From Candidatus Ozemobacteraceae bacterium (lineage in GTDB: Bacteria; Muiribacteriota; Ozemobacteria; Ozemobacterales; Ozemobacteraceae): 64,000 nucleotides of DNA. Made by a program: the position numbers and the translations under genes. Positions 30,401 through 37,980 of the stretch are shown here, in pieces (the stretch's first letter is position 1; each line of letters starts with the position of its first letter). The stretch lies in contig DAOSOK010000022.1 of assembly GCA_035373905.1 (NCBI GenBank), positions 24,867-88,866 on the forward strand, written 5' to 3'. The notes beneath the pieces are model-generated. The model saw only the letters and a list, made by a program, of their open reading frames with translations, did no database searches and was not told where the DNA came from.

Positions 30401-30848
30401 GCTGGCCCTGGGGATCTTTCAGCCAGAACACCTGCGCCAGCGTCACGGTGCTGTTATATCCTTCGTTATAGAAAACGCCGAGAATGACGGAATACCCGTT
30501 CGAGTCGCGCAGACTCACCGGTTTCGCCGAAAGGCTCGTCTCGCTCCGCTCGGACTTGTAGTATCCGAGCACGTAGGAGCGCAGGGTACGCTCCCGGAGG
30601 TCGGCGCCGGCGGCCTTGTTGTACGCGACGCGATTCGCGGGCACGAGAAGCGTGGTCACGGCGTCGACAAGCGTCGATTTTCCCGAGCCGATATCGCCGG
30701 TGAGCAGGCAATTCCTGCCGTTCAGCTCCAAGGTCCAGACCTTCCCGTCGAAGGTGCCCCAGTTGTAGACTTCGAGCCTCTTCAGCCGGAAGCCCGTGAG
30801 AGCATCATCGGCTGCGAAATCGAGTCGAGGTGTCAGAGACTCATGCAT
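27480..30848 (-). CDS. jetC: Wadjet system SMC-like ATPase JetC
   Basis: 1122 residues. The Walker A motif GDIGSGKST is at residues 51-59, long heptad-type coiled coils follow (about 275-500 and 650-900), separated by a hinge-like globular region. The ATPase is completed by the signature loop SGGQKEK near residue 1000 and Walker B VVIDEAFARG at about 1045-1054. This is the MukB/SbcC-like plan of JetC, the motor of the Wadjet loop-extruding complex that senses small circular DNA. The gene overlaps jetB by 8 bases and jetD by 4, so the four proteins are translated in a coupled manner. Confidence 0.95.
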   Translation of the reverse strand: MHESLTPRLDFAADDALTGFRLKRLEVYNWGTFDGKVWTLELNGRNCLLTGDIGSGKSTLVDAVTTLLVPANRVAYNKAAGADLRERTLRSYVLGYYKSERSETSLSAKPVSLRDSNGYSVILGVFYNEGYNSTVTLAQVFWLKDPQGQPARFYVGSERELSIAADFSNFGTDISQLKKRLRGLGAEIEENFPKYGAWFRRRFGIGNEQALELFHQTVSMKSVGNLTDFVRHHMLEAFDVESRISGLIRHFDDLTQAHEAVLKAKRQTELLDPLIADCDRHAALAEEIGELRRCRDALRSHFAGLKVGLLEKRISGLAEELARCEARVKQLEQRRDDQRLRVDDLKRAVAENGGDRLERLAAEIRRLEADLEMTKKRAARYRELAEHVGERAAEDVDAFTAQRRRFADLRENCRSRSAEVQNELTETQVEFKELRKAHDDTRKEIDSLKRRRSNISGPQIEIREAVCKALDIAEDEMPFAGELLQVREEESAWEGAAERILHGFGLSMLVPEHLYKRVSEWVDGNHLRGRLVYYLVRKAKGAPLPELHPDSLVRKLSIKPDSPFFDWLERETAHRFDVACCDSPEQFRREPRAITRAGQIKDPGGRHEKDDRFSLFDRSRYVLGWTNTAKIAALEAQNRQREEKMAGVAARISRLQTEHKGLSNCSDALAKLEEITEFSSIDWQSILIDISSRTDEFRKLEAASDRLKQLNESLKEAMGEFSLAETDLESAREKRTRTDEKKRTAEALHAETKALMASEPPQAVSPDRLEEIRLQAHGEHALTVESCAGAEQVVRSWLQDRIDAEDHRLSRLREKITRAMVAFNDEFKLETAEFDPSIESAAEYRTLLDRLKRDDLPRFEARFKELLNVNTINEIANFNAQLARERETIRERIARINGSLTQIDFNTDRYIVLESQDSPDAEIRDFRSELRACTEGALTGSDDEQYSEAKFLQVKKILDRFRGREGFAELDRRWRERVTDVRNWFVFSASERWRENDAEYEHYSDSGGKSGGQKEKLAYTILAASLAYQFGLEYGAVRSRTFRFVVIDEAFARGSDESAQFGLRLFAKLNLQILIITPLQKIHVIEPFVSSLGFVHNEQGQCSKLRNLSIEEYREEKSRQTS

Positions 30849-31476
30849 GGTCTTCCCCCGTGGAAACAGGCCCGAGATGGGCCTGGTAAGCGGCCAGACG
30901 CGCGTCGAACTCGTTCAGCCACTGGGCGTCTACGAACGCCTTGATGATGCGCTGTACCTCGAAATGATCGGGCCCGCTGCTGGTCTTCAGCCGGCGCAGA
31001 AATCCGAGGTCGATCACCTTGTTGATGTGCGCGTCGATCTGGTCGATCAGCCGCGTTTCGTTGCTCGTTTCGGGCAGGAAGAGGCGCATCATGTCGACGA
31101 TTTCGTCGCGGGACAGGACCAAGCGCGTGTCGCTTCCGCCGCAATCGAACTCGACGAGCCGTTTCCGAAGAAGAGCGATCAGGAGGCTCACGGGAAAGGT
31201 GAGTTGCCTGCGCGCGACGAGCTGCGGGATCTTCCCGGCAGTGTCATCCGAGGCGTCGACACGGTTGCGCAGGTAGGCATATCCCTCGGACTCGTCGAGA
31301 ATGAGTTCCAGTCGAAGGATGCTCAGATAATCGCGCACGTCGTTCTGAAGGATCAGCAACGACTGCCATAATCGCTCGTCTTCGGCCCGATGGACGATGC
31401 CCTTGAGCAGCGTGATGCACAGAGTCGACAGATCGGCGGCGGGAGGGGCGGAGGGGGGGTGTCGTTCCATATTCAT
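30841..31476 (-). CDS. jetB: Wadjet system protein JetB (DUF4194, MukE-like)
   Basis: 211 residues. The DUF4194 pattern is clear: SLLIALLRKRLVEFDCGG, LVLSRDEIVDMMRLFLPE, LIDQIDAHINKVIDLGFLRRLK, and the late VQRIIKAFVDAQWLNEF. These winged-helix KITE-type proteins (MukE/MksE-like) bridge the kleisin JetA and the ATPase heads of JetC. The start ATG overlaps the jetA stop as ATGA. A second ATG lies two codons later and would also fit. Confidence 0.92.
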   Translation of the reverse strand: MNMERHPPSAPPAADLSTLCITLLKGIVHRAEDERLWQSLLILQNDVRDYLSILRLELILDESEGYAYLRNRVDASDDTAGKIPQLVARRQLTFPVSLLIALLRKRLVEFDCGGSDTRLVLSRDEIVDMMRLFLPETSNETRLIDQIDAHINKVIDLGFLRRLKTSSGPDHFEVQRIIKAFVDAQWLNEFDARLAAYQAHLGPVSTGEDHA

Positions 31477-32951
31477 CTCGTGAAAATGATGCGCTTCAAT
31501 GTTGCGCGCCTCGTGACGGTGGGGGCGTCGGAATCGGCGTTCTGCCAGGAGATGGTTTCGGTCTTCTCATCGTCGACGGTGATTCGGAAGGAATCACTGC
31601 CAAGCTGCAAATAGGTGACGAGCTCCGCGAGCCCGCGTCGAAGCGGATGCTTCTCGACCAGCTCGCTCAGGCTGATGTGGGGAGACGTCTGCAGTTCGCG
31701 GCGGATGTTCGCGGAAAGCTGTTCGCGGTCAACCACGAACTGGGAATACAGGACGGCCGCATCGAGGTCGGCATCCCCCTGCTCGAGTCTGAGGTCTGTT
31801 ACGACATGCTTTGCCGTAGGCACATACAAGGGCCGCTCCATGGGGAGCCGGATGTCGGCGGCGGGCTCGGCGAGCTCCATGAAATCCCCTTTCGGCGGCT
31901 CGGCACGGAGTGTCAGCGCCTTTGTTTCTATGTTGTGTAGTAAATTGATGATGCGGCGGTGCTCCAGTCGCGTCCGGTCGTCGAGAAAGCGGCGGAGCTG
32001 CTGGGAAAGATGCGCCACCATCCGTTGCGCGTGCTCGCCCGCCTCCAACCAGTCGTAGTGGATGCGGCGGAGGCGCGGGTCGGGGTTCAGCGCGGAGACG
32101 GGGGGCAACTGCAGGACCCTTTCGAGAAGCCGGGAAAACTCCTTCTGGCGGCTGTCCGAGAGCAGGAAGGCCCAGAATGCCTGAAAGCTTCGCCCCTGGT
32201 CTGATTCCGCAATCGCGTCGCGCTTTCCCATGATCTCTTCGAGGAGCGTGCCGCGGCCGCCTTCCCAGAGGGTGATACGCTCGCGCGCGTCGCGATCGAG
32301 CCGGCGGAAGTTCTGCTCCACTTCGCGGAAATCGGCGAGCAGTTCGCGCGACGTCTGGACGAACTGCTGGAACCGGTCTTTCAACGCCGTATCGTCGAGA
32401 AGAGCCACGTCGCCGGCCTCGATCCGGCGGATCTCGGCATCGATCTCGTCGCGGCGTTTCCGCAATTCCGCGACCCGTTTGACGGGATCTGCCTCGCTGC
32501 CCTCGTCCATCTGCCGGAGTAGTTCGAACAGCGTGAGCAGGCGCGACTCGGTTCCGACGAACTGCCGCTCGATGAGCGAGTGCAGCCAGGCGATGGCTTT
32601 TTCGGCGGCGGGCGTCAGATCGAACTGGGGTTCATCCGATGACTGGGCGTAGAACTTCCGAAGCCAGCCCTTCTCGGGCTTTGCCCACTCGTTGAGATAC
32701 TCCAGGGCCGGTCGCGGAAACGTTTCCGGGCCGATCTGCTGACGGAGGGTGTATAACTCGTCTTCGAGAGCTTCCGCGAGATCGGCGGCGGGCTTGGTGC
32801 GGACATTCGGTTCGATGAACGACCGATGGAGAAAATGAACCACCAGCGGCGCATGGTCGGACCGAAGGAGACACCATGCCGGATGGTGGATGCGCAGCGC
32901 ATCGATCGTCACATAATCGAGTTTCACGTTGAATCCCGCTTCCATGTTCAT
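31473..32951 (-). CDS. jetA: Wadjet system protein JetA (DUF3375, MukF-like kleisin)
   Basis: About 492 residues if started at the ATG complementary to 32949-32951. The frame continues to a GTG at 33002, but that codon lies inside the terminator hairpin of the upstream gene, so it is unlikely; an ATG two codons later is also possible. The N-terminus DALRIHHPAWCLLRSDHAPLV is the DUF3375 signature. A central coiled section (about residues 150-270) and a C-terminal winged-helix part follow. JetA is the kleisin that links the JetC heads. It is the first gene of the jetABCD operon, whose order matches type I Wadjet systems. Confidence 0.92.
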   Translation of the reverse strand: MNMEAGFNVKLDYVTIDALRIHHPAWCLLRSDHAPLVVHFLHRSFIEPNVRTKPAADLAEALEDELYTLRQQIGPETFPRPALEYLNEWAKPEKGWLRKFYAQSSDEPQFDLTPAAEKAIAWLHSLIERQFVGTESRLLTLFELLRQMDEGSEADPVKRVAELRKRRDEIDAEIRRIEAGDVALLDDTALKDRFQQFVQTSRELLADFREVEQNFRRLDRDARERITLWEGGRGTLLEEIMGKRDAIAESDQGRSFQAFWAFLLSDSRQKEFSRLLERVLQLPPVSALNPDPRLRRIHYDWLEAGEHAQRMVAHLSQQLRRFLDDRTRLEHRRIINLLHNIETKALTLRAEPPKGDFMELAEPAADIRLPMERPLYVPTAKHVVTDLRLEQGDADLDAAVLYSQFVVDREQLSANIRRELQTSPHISLSELVEKHPLRRGLAELVTYLQLGSDSFRITVDDEKTETISWQNADSDAPTVTRRATLKRIIFTR

Positions 32952-32984
32952 ATCGTAGTATCGGCCCCCGTCAGGCCGCAAGGT

Positions 32985-33036
32985 GTTGGAAAGAAAATTC
33001 ACCCCCGAATGTTATCTTGAAACATTCGGAGGTGAA
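32985..33036 (-). terminator. Strong intrinsic terminator (minus strand) before jetA
   Basis: Sixteen bases at 33021-33036 pair with 32998-33013 (one G-U pair) around a 7-base loop. On the minus strand a T-rich run (TTTTCTTT) follows. It ends the small exported-protein gene upstream, and the jet operon begins just after it. Confidence 0.8.
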
Positions 33037-33049
33037 TAGAATGAGCGTA

Positions 33050-33427
33050 TCAGTCGTTCCCGTGTGCTTTGAGGAAGTTTCCGTGCTGGTCGAGGAGGCG
33101 GTGCAGGGCGCGGCCGACGCGTTCCTGCTGGTCGCCCATCTGCACGAACTCGTCGGCGAGCTTGCGGGCGGCGAGCATCTCTTCTTCGGTCGTGATGCCG
33201 GCGACGATGGCCTTGACCTCGGCCTGCGCCTGGAGCATGGTGTTTTCGGCTTCCACCGGCCCCACGGGCGGCATGCCGCCGTGAGCGGCTTCATCCATGA
33301 GTTCTTCCATGACGGCCCAGGTCCACAGGTGCTTCGACAGATCCTTGACCGATCCGGCGAACGCCGAGACCGCAAAAACCATCAGAAAAACGACGACCAT
33401 TGCCACGAGTTTCCTGGAAACCGACAT
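33050..33427 (-). CDS. Small exported helical protein
   Basis: 125 residues. A signal peptide covers about residues 1-24 (basic start, VVVFLMVFAVSAFA core). The mature part is almost wholly helical and charged, with no cysteine, and ends with a stretch of about 40 residues rich in Gln, Arg and His. No family was recognised. It is followed by a strong terminator, so it is transcribed apart from the jet operon. Its upstream gap of about 165 bases holds no gene. Confidence 0.7.
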   Translation of the reverse strand: MSVSRKLVAMVVVFLMVFAVSAFAGSVKDLSKHLWTWAVMEELMDEAAHGGMPPVGPVEAENTMLQAQAEVKAIVAGITTEEEMLAARKLADEFVQMGDQQERVGRALHRLLDQHGNFLKAHGND

Positions 33428-33592
33428 TGTCCATCCTCCGTTGTTGAGTTGCCCGACAAGAAGCAGATTTCATGCCATCAGGGAAAATGCGATGGAATCT
33501 GTCTTCTCGCCGCCCATCCTTCCGGAGACTGCCGTTTTTTTGTACATCCTCCGCCAGTTTTCCCGCATTCCCGACCAAACAACGAGCGCCCG

Positions 33593-33629
33593 AAAAAAAA
33601 CATTCCCGCGGATCCTGTCCGCGGGAATG
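33593..33629 (-). terminator. Intrinsic terminator (minus strand)
   Basis: CATTCCCGCGGA (33601-33612) pairs perfectly with TCCGCGGGAATG (33618-33629) around a 5-base loop. Eight A's at 33593-33600 give a T-run on the minus strand. It ends the exported-protein gene at 33652-34356. Confidence 0.9.
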
Positions 33630-33651
33630 TCCGGCGATTGTCCGGGGTTTC

Positions 33652-34356
33652 TTACTTGAACTCCACCGTCGAAGCGGCGAGCGGTTCGGAATAGGCATAC
33701 CCGATCATGCCGTTGGAAACGACATTTTCGAACTTCTTCAGATCGGGGTTCCACTTGCTCTCAACCTGACCGCCCGGAACCTCGTATTCGTAGCAGACGT
33801 GAAAGGTGACGTACAATTTTTCCCCGGGTTTGCTGCTTGCCATGATCGACCAGAACGCGCTCTTGAAGTCTCCTTCGTAGGAGGCGCCGGGGGCGGTCCA
33901 GTCGTACACCTCCGGCTCGAGGCTGGTGAAGCCTTCGAGAGGGGAGGCCCACGTCGGCTCGTCCTTCAGACTGGCGGGCCAGGTGATGTTTTCTCTCGGC
34001 AGGCCGCCTTCGTGGGAAGACCAGACCTTATACACGCAGGAATCGGACTTGTGATATTTCAAGTTGTCCGGCTGTTCCTTTTTCAGTTTTTCCAGGGCCG
34101 CGCCCAGCGTCATTCCCTTGGGAAGAAGGGTCCGGACATTGAATTCGGCCGACGGCCCGGCGGGGATGTAAAACTTGCCGTCCCGGTAGTCGAACTGGGC
34201 CGGATCGAACTTCGCTTTTGCCGGAAAGCCTGTCTGGGCGACGAGAACGAGGCCGCCCCCGAACGTTTTCGCATACGCCGGGTCGAGATCACTCTGGGCC
34301 GACACGACCGATGCCGAAAGGAAAAGCACGAGACAGAAAACCAACAGTTTGTTCAT
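33652..34356 (-). CDS. Exported hypothetical protein
   Basis: 234 residues. A signal peptide spans about residues 1-20 (cut after VVSA). The mature protein is beta-rich with many Tyr, Trp and Pro residues and two cysteines (SCVYK, HVCYE) that could form a disulfide. No family was recognised. A promoter region of about 100 bases separates it from the next gene upstream, and a strong terminator follows. Confidence 0.7.
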   Translation of the reverse strand: MNKLLVFCLVLFLSASVVSAQSDLDPAYAKTFGGGLVLVAQTGFPAKAKFDPAQFDYRDGKFYIPAGPSAEFNVRTLLPKGMTLGAALEKLKKEQPDNLKYHKSDSCVYKVWSSHEGGLPRENITWPASLKDEPTWASPLEGFTSLEPEVYDWTAPGASYEGDFKSAFWSIMASSKPGEKLYVTFHVCYEYEVPGGQVESKWNPDLKKFENVVSNGMIGYAYSEPLAASTVEFK

Positions 34357-34456
34357 ATATCCTCCCTGATCAGATGTTTCTGATCGATCGTACTATAGAG
34401 GCCGTTTCCAACGCTTGTCAAAACATTTCGATGCGCCCGGTGGTTATTCCCGGGCA

Positions 34457-34744
34457 TCAAGAGCCGGCTTCCCCGAGAGCGAAGCCAAGAACGAAACCGA
34501 TGGCGGGGAAAGTAAGTATATATGGAACTATACTCCAGAATTCCGGCATGAAGAATATCAGCCAGGTCATCAGGGCGAACATGACGCTCGCTTTGAACGC
34601 GCCGACGAGACCGTAGTAGATTCTTTTCTGAAGACCGGTTCCCCGCTCAAGCCACGACGGCGGGAAGTGCGCGTTCCAGAAATCCGACCGGCCGACGAAG
34701 AGGGCGCCGACCAGGATCACGAGCCACAGAATAACGGAATACAC
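34457..34744 (-). CDS. Small integral membrane protein
   Basis: 95 residues if started at the GTG at 34744, which has a GGAAAGAGG site at a good distance; a GTG 9 codons earlier lacks one. The hydrophobic pattern gives two or three membrane helices: residues 2-18 (YSVILWLVILVGALFVG), then about 47-65 and 70-90. No family was recognised. It is not clearly linked to either neighbour. Confidence 0.55.
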   Translation of the reverse strand: MYSVILWLVILVGALFVGRSDFWNAHFPPSWLERGTGLQKRIYYGLVGAFKASVMFALMTWLIFFMPEFWSIVPYILTFPAIGFVLGFALGEAGS

Positions 34745-34790
34745 GGTCCTCTTTCCCTTCGCCAGAATCACTGTCCGGGCAGATCGACGG

Positions 34791-34827
34791 AAAACGGGGG
34801 CGGAAACGATGTGTTTCCGGCCCCCGT
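34791..34827 (-). terminator. Intrinsic terminator of the 2,4-diaminopentanoate dehydrogenase gene (minus strand)
   Basis: Positions 34794-34807 pair with 34813-34827 (one bulged base) around a 5-base loop, and four A's at 34791-34794 give TTTT on the minus strand. It starts about 25 bases after the stop codon. Confidence 0.85.
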
Positions 34828-34851
34828 TCGGACATCAACGACGATCGGGAA

Positions 34852-35907
34852 TCAGTCGTGGATCTGTTCGCGCATGTCGCCCATGATGGCGCGCGGGACC
34901 GGCAGGTCGAGCATGGTGTGCAGGCCGGGCTTCGCGTTGATGACCTGCGGGATCATGTTGATGCACATCGCGATGGTGCCGATGCCGCCGGGAATCTCGG
35001 GCTTGTTCGCCAGGTTGACGTTCGGGGTGCCCTTGATGACGACGTAGTCGCCGGTGTCGGTGCCTTCGAGCTCGGGCTCGATCTGCTGCGGGTGGATCAT
35101 CTCGACGGCGAGCTTGCCGTTCACGTAGCCGAAGCCCTTCATGGTGCAGCCGGCGACGTTGCCGGGCTTCACTTCTGCGTATTTCGTCTTGCGCAGCACC
35201 TTGGAGACGATCGGGGCCATGGTCTGCTCGACGGGCTTGTCCAGCTTCCAGCCGATGGCGTCGCAGATCATGTTGACCGACTCGTTGAACCCGACGTGGC
35301 CCGCCAGGTGGCCGGCCTTCGACTGCTTCTCGAACTCGTCGAGCGTGATGCCCACGCCTTGCTCCTCCATGACGGCCGGACCGAAGGGGGAAAGGCTGTT
35401 GACGCGCTCGGCCTTGACGAACTCGACGTCGGTGCAGGCGCCGGTCATCAGCACGACGAGCAGGTCCATGATCAGGCCGGGGTTGATGCCCGTGCCGAGA
35501 ATGCTGACGCCGTTCGCCTTCGCCAGCCGGTCCAGCTCGGCGGCCAGCTTGGGTTCCTTCGCTTTCGGGTATGCCATCTCTTCGGCGGTGGTGATGACGT
35601 TGATGCCCAGCTCGACGATCAGCTTCATCTTGTCGAACGCCTTGCTGGTGAAGCTGTCCGTCGCCAGCAGCACGAGATCGGCCGACTTCTTCGAGATGAC
35701 CTTGTGGATATCGCTCTGGATGATCACATCCTTCTGTTCCCCACGGGGAACGCCGAGCACTTCAAACATGCTCTTGCCCGCGCGGTTCGGGTGGATGTCG
35801 CACACACCGACGATCTCGACCCCCTTCTTGCGCAGCAGCACTTCGGCCATGCCGCTTCCCATGGCCCCGAACCCCCAGATCGCGATCTTGACGTTGTCCT
35901 TCTTCAC
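34852..35907 (-). CDS. ord: 2,4-Diaminopentanoate dehydrogenase (ornithine degradation)
   Basis: 351 residues from GTG 35907, six bases after AGGAGG; the frame continues back to 35979 with no ribosome site. The dinucleotide-binding motif is WGFGAMGSGMAE (about residues 10-21). The blocks VCDIHPNRAGK, TTAEEMAYP, GTGINPGLIMDLL and GHVGFNESVNMI follow. This is close to clostridial Ord, which oxidises (2R,4S)-2,4-diaminopentanoate to 2-amino-4-oxopentanoate and ammonia, the step that precedes thiolytic cleavage in ornithine fermentation. The partner genes (ornithine racemase, aminomutase, AKP thiolase) are not nearby, so the pathway cannot be confirmed from this window. It is a single-gene transcript with its own terminator. 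Confidence 0.88.
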   Translation of the reverse strand: MKKDNVKIAIWGFGAMGSGMAEVLLRKKGVEIVGVCDIHPNRAGKSMFEVLGVPRGEQKDVIIQSDIHKVISKKSADLVLLATDSFTSKAFDKMKLIVELGINVITTAEEMAYPKAKEPKLAAELDRLAKANGVSILGTGINPGLIMDLLVVLMTGACTDVEFVKAERVNSLSPFGPAVMEEQGVGITLDEFEKQSKAGHLAGHVGFNESVNMICDAIGWKLDKPVEQTMAPIVSKVLRKTKYAEVKPGNVAGCTMKGFGYVNGKLAVEMIHPQQIEPELEGTDTGDYVVIKGTPNVNLANKPEIPGGIGTIAMCINMIPQVINAKPGLHTMLDLPVPRAIMGDMREQIHD

Positions 35908-36083
35908 ACCATTCCTCCTGTCGCTGATTTGTTCCTTAGCCTTGTACCGGTCAGAATTCCTGACCGACCGGATCTTCAAGATATATGCACTTATATAGAT
36001 TCCGGCCGGACTGTCGGAGTTCCCCGAAACCGCCTCCGAGTATACATCGTCCGCCCTCAGGAACCAAGATTGGCTGACGGTAT

Positions 36084-36161
36084 GTGGGGGCGGGTTTGAA
36101 AACCGCCCTTGTGGCGGACCGATGATCGGATTTGAACATACCGGGACACGGAGATTTCACA
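36084..36161. repeat. Dispersed palindromic repeat (family 2), copy 1
   Basis: The core GTGGGGGCGGGTTTGAAAAC is followed by its inverted partner in CCGCCC and then by a GATCGGATTTGAACAT-type arm ending in GGACACGGAG. The same succession is seen at 44209-44290, and the core alone at 41236-41268. It is non-coding, in the gap upstream of the ankyrin gene. Confidence 0.6.
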
Positions 36162-36234
36162 GGGAAAAACGCATTCCCCCATTGCGAAAGGACGACCTGA
36201 AAGTGCATCATGCGAAGACCTGGAGGGACGGTGA

Positions 36235-36834
36235 ATGAACACGAATACCACGACCCCGAACGACGCCACCAAGCGGTTGCTGGCGGCGGTTTCCAACGGT
36301 CGCGAGGAAGAGGTCGCCGAGCTGCTGGCCGCCGGAGCCGACCCTGACGGGGCCGATGCGGACGGCGTTCAGACGCCCCTGCTCAATGTTTCGAAGACCA
36401 CGCACGAGGGAATCGCCCGGCGCCTGCTGGCCGCGGGTGCCTCGGTGGGCAAGGCGAACGTCGACGGCGTCACGCCGCTTCACTGGGCGGCCGCGAAGGA
36501 AAAGCTCTCCATGGCCCGCCTGTTCCTGGAAGCCGGGGCGTCGGTTCATGCCCTCGAGCGGGACGGCTGGACGCCCCTGCACTGGTCGGCCTTTCGCGGG
36601 CACGTCGAGATGACCGGCTTGTTCATCGATGCCGGAGCGGCCGTGAATCTGCCTGACAAGGATGGCTGGACCCCTCTGCATCTCGCGGCTCAGCAGGGGC
36701 ATCTGGAGGCCGTGCGCTGTCTGTTGAAATTCGGTGCCGATCCCGCATTGCGCGATCTGGAGGGCCGAAGGGCGATTGACCTTGCACAAGGCCGGGGATA
36801 CCATGAGATCGTCGAGCTGCTGAAACGCGAATGA
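36235..36834 (+). CDS. Ankyrin-repeat protein
   Basis: 199 residues, cytoplasmic (no signal peptide). It contains about five 33-residue ankyrin repeats. The clearest are DGVTPLHWAAAKEKLSMARL (about residues 79-98), DGWTPLHWSAFRGHVEMTGL and DGWTPLHLAAQQGHLEAVRC, with degenerate repeats at each end. Ankyrin repeats bind other proteins; the partner is unknown. The ATG has a GGAGGG site. It is followed after 91 bases by a thioredoxin-fold gene. Confidence 0.92.
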   Translation: MNTNTTTPNDATKRLLAAVSNGREEEVAELLAAGADPDGADADGVQTPLLNVSKTTHEGIARRLLAAGASVGKANVDGVTPLHWAAAKEKLSMARLFLEAGASVHALERDGWTPLHWSAFRGHVEMTGLFIDAGAAVNLPDKDGWTPLHLAAQQGHLEAVRCLLKFGADPALRDLEGRRAIDLAQGRGYHEIVELLKRE

Positions 36835-36925
36835 CGGGTCCGTCTGAACTGCGCCATCCGGGCGCCGCCGGCCCCCTTCCCGCATCCTGCGGGTCGCGCC
36901 AGGAAATCTTACCGGGAGACGCTTC

Positions 36926-37186
36926 ATGGTAAACATCACGGTGATCAAGAACCCCGCGGGATGTACGATGTGCGAGGAGACGGCCCGCATCGTCAGCGAG
37001 GCGACGAGAAAATTTCCGGGCGAGGAGATCAAACTCGAGCTGGTCGCCAGCGGCACTCCCGAGGCGGCCGGTTTCGGTATCATCACGACCCCGGTCGTGG
37101 TCATCAACAGGAAGATCTACTCGATGGGCAAGCCGGTCATCGCGGAAAAGGTGGAAGGCTGGATCCGCAAGGAACTCGGCAGTTGA
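36926..37186 (+). CDS. Small thioredoxin/glutaredoxin-fold protein
   Basis: 86 residues. The pattern is beta strand NITVIKNP, redox motif CTMC at residues 13-16, helix, strand, then the cis-proline turn TTPVVVIN (about residues 56-63), and a last helix. This is the minimal thioredoxin fold, similar to the glutaredoxin-like or DUF-type thioredoxins of anaerobes. It could reduce disulfides in the cytoplasm. It lies between the ankyrin gene and a hypothetical gene on the same strand, possibly one operon. Confidence 0.82.
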   Translation: MVNITVIKNPAGCTMCEETARIVSEATRKFPGEEIKLELVASGTPEAAGFGIITTPVVVINRKIYSMGKPVIAEKVEGWIRKELGS

Positions 37187-37232
37187 ACGCGGCGGATTTC
37201 GTCTTCCCGATATTCGAAGGAAACCTGCCGTC

Positions 37233-37970
37233 ATGACGGGTGTGGAAGCCCTCGCGCGGGAGCTGAATAAATATCGATGTATATGCTACTACCCGTCCTC
37301 CGGGACGGACCTGACCGACATCGACTTTTTCGGCTCGGGCAGGAAACTGTGGGAAGAGCGTCGCGACGGCAGTCCGGCGGCTCCTGAATCCGAAGACTCT
37401 CCCGACCTGTTCCTCCATACGGATATCAATTTTTACCAGGAGTTCGCTTCGGGAGCCGAACTGTCGCCGCGCGAGTGCGGCATGCAGGGGCCCTGCGAGG
37501 TGGTTTCATACCGGGAGCTCCCGTCGCTCGAAGCCCCGAACGCGATCTACGACAACTTCGCCCACAGCGGGAAATGCTTTGAATACAGGCTTCGCGCCTG
37601 GGACTCTGAACGTGAAAAAACGCTGATCTGGTGCCTCTGTGAAAACGAGGCGATCGTGTCGAAGGTGCTTCTTGCGCATGGCATCAGGGTTCCGTTCATC
37701 TGGTCCCGAAACTGGTCCGGCGGGAAGACCTACGGAACCTGGCTTGCGAACGTTCTCGAAAGGCTGGGCACGAGGAAACTCTACACCGACTGGCTGTGCG
37801 TGCCGGGCAACCGGGGCGAACCCCGCAACCGCCTCGTCGAGGAGAAATACCCCGACCTGATGGCCCCCGCCGGCGCGAAGCTCGTCCGGAATGCCGATAT
37901 CCACTGGATAGACGAAGGCGCCAACGGCTGGGTCGAGGAATACGACGTGGTGCCCAATCCCGGCCGATAA
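37233..37970 (+). CDS. Hypothetical cytoplasmic protein
   Basis: 245 residues, rich in Trp, Tyr and Cys, with no signal peptide or membrane segment. It starts with a hydrophilic region (SGTDLTDIDFFGSGRKLWEE), followed by HTDINFYQEF and a middle block, LIWCLCENEAIVSKVLLAHG. Several cysteines (CIC, CGMQGPC, CLC) could bind metal, but the spacing fits no motif known to me. No family was recognised. An AAGGAAA site precedes the ATG. Confidence 0.65.
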   Translation: MTGVEALARELNKYRCICYYPSSGTDLTDIDFFGSGRKLWEERRDGSPAAPESEDSPDLFLHTDINFYQEFASGAELSPRECGMQGPCEVVSYRELPSLEAPNAIYDNFAHSGKCFEYRLRAWDSEREKTLIWCLCENEAIVSKVLLAHGIRVPFIWSRNWSGGKTYGTWLANVLERLGTRKLYTDWLCVPGNRGEPRNRLVEEKYPDLMAPAGAKLVRNADIHWIDEGANGWVEEYDVVPNPGR

Positions 37971-37980
37971 GCCGGCAACC

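Noticed and set aside
28797..30944. 715-codon plus-strand frame across jetC
   Set aside because: It is antisense to JetC, whose Walker motifs and coiled coils are clear.
32952..33002. Upstream GTG start for jetA at 33002
   Set aside because: It lies inside a 16-bp terminator hairpin, and the added residues are not part of the DUF3375 signature.
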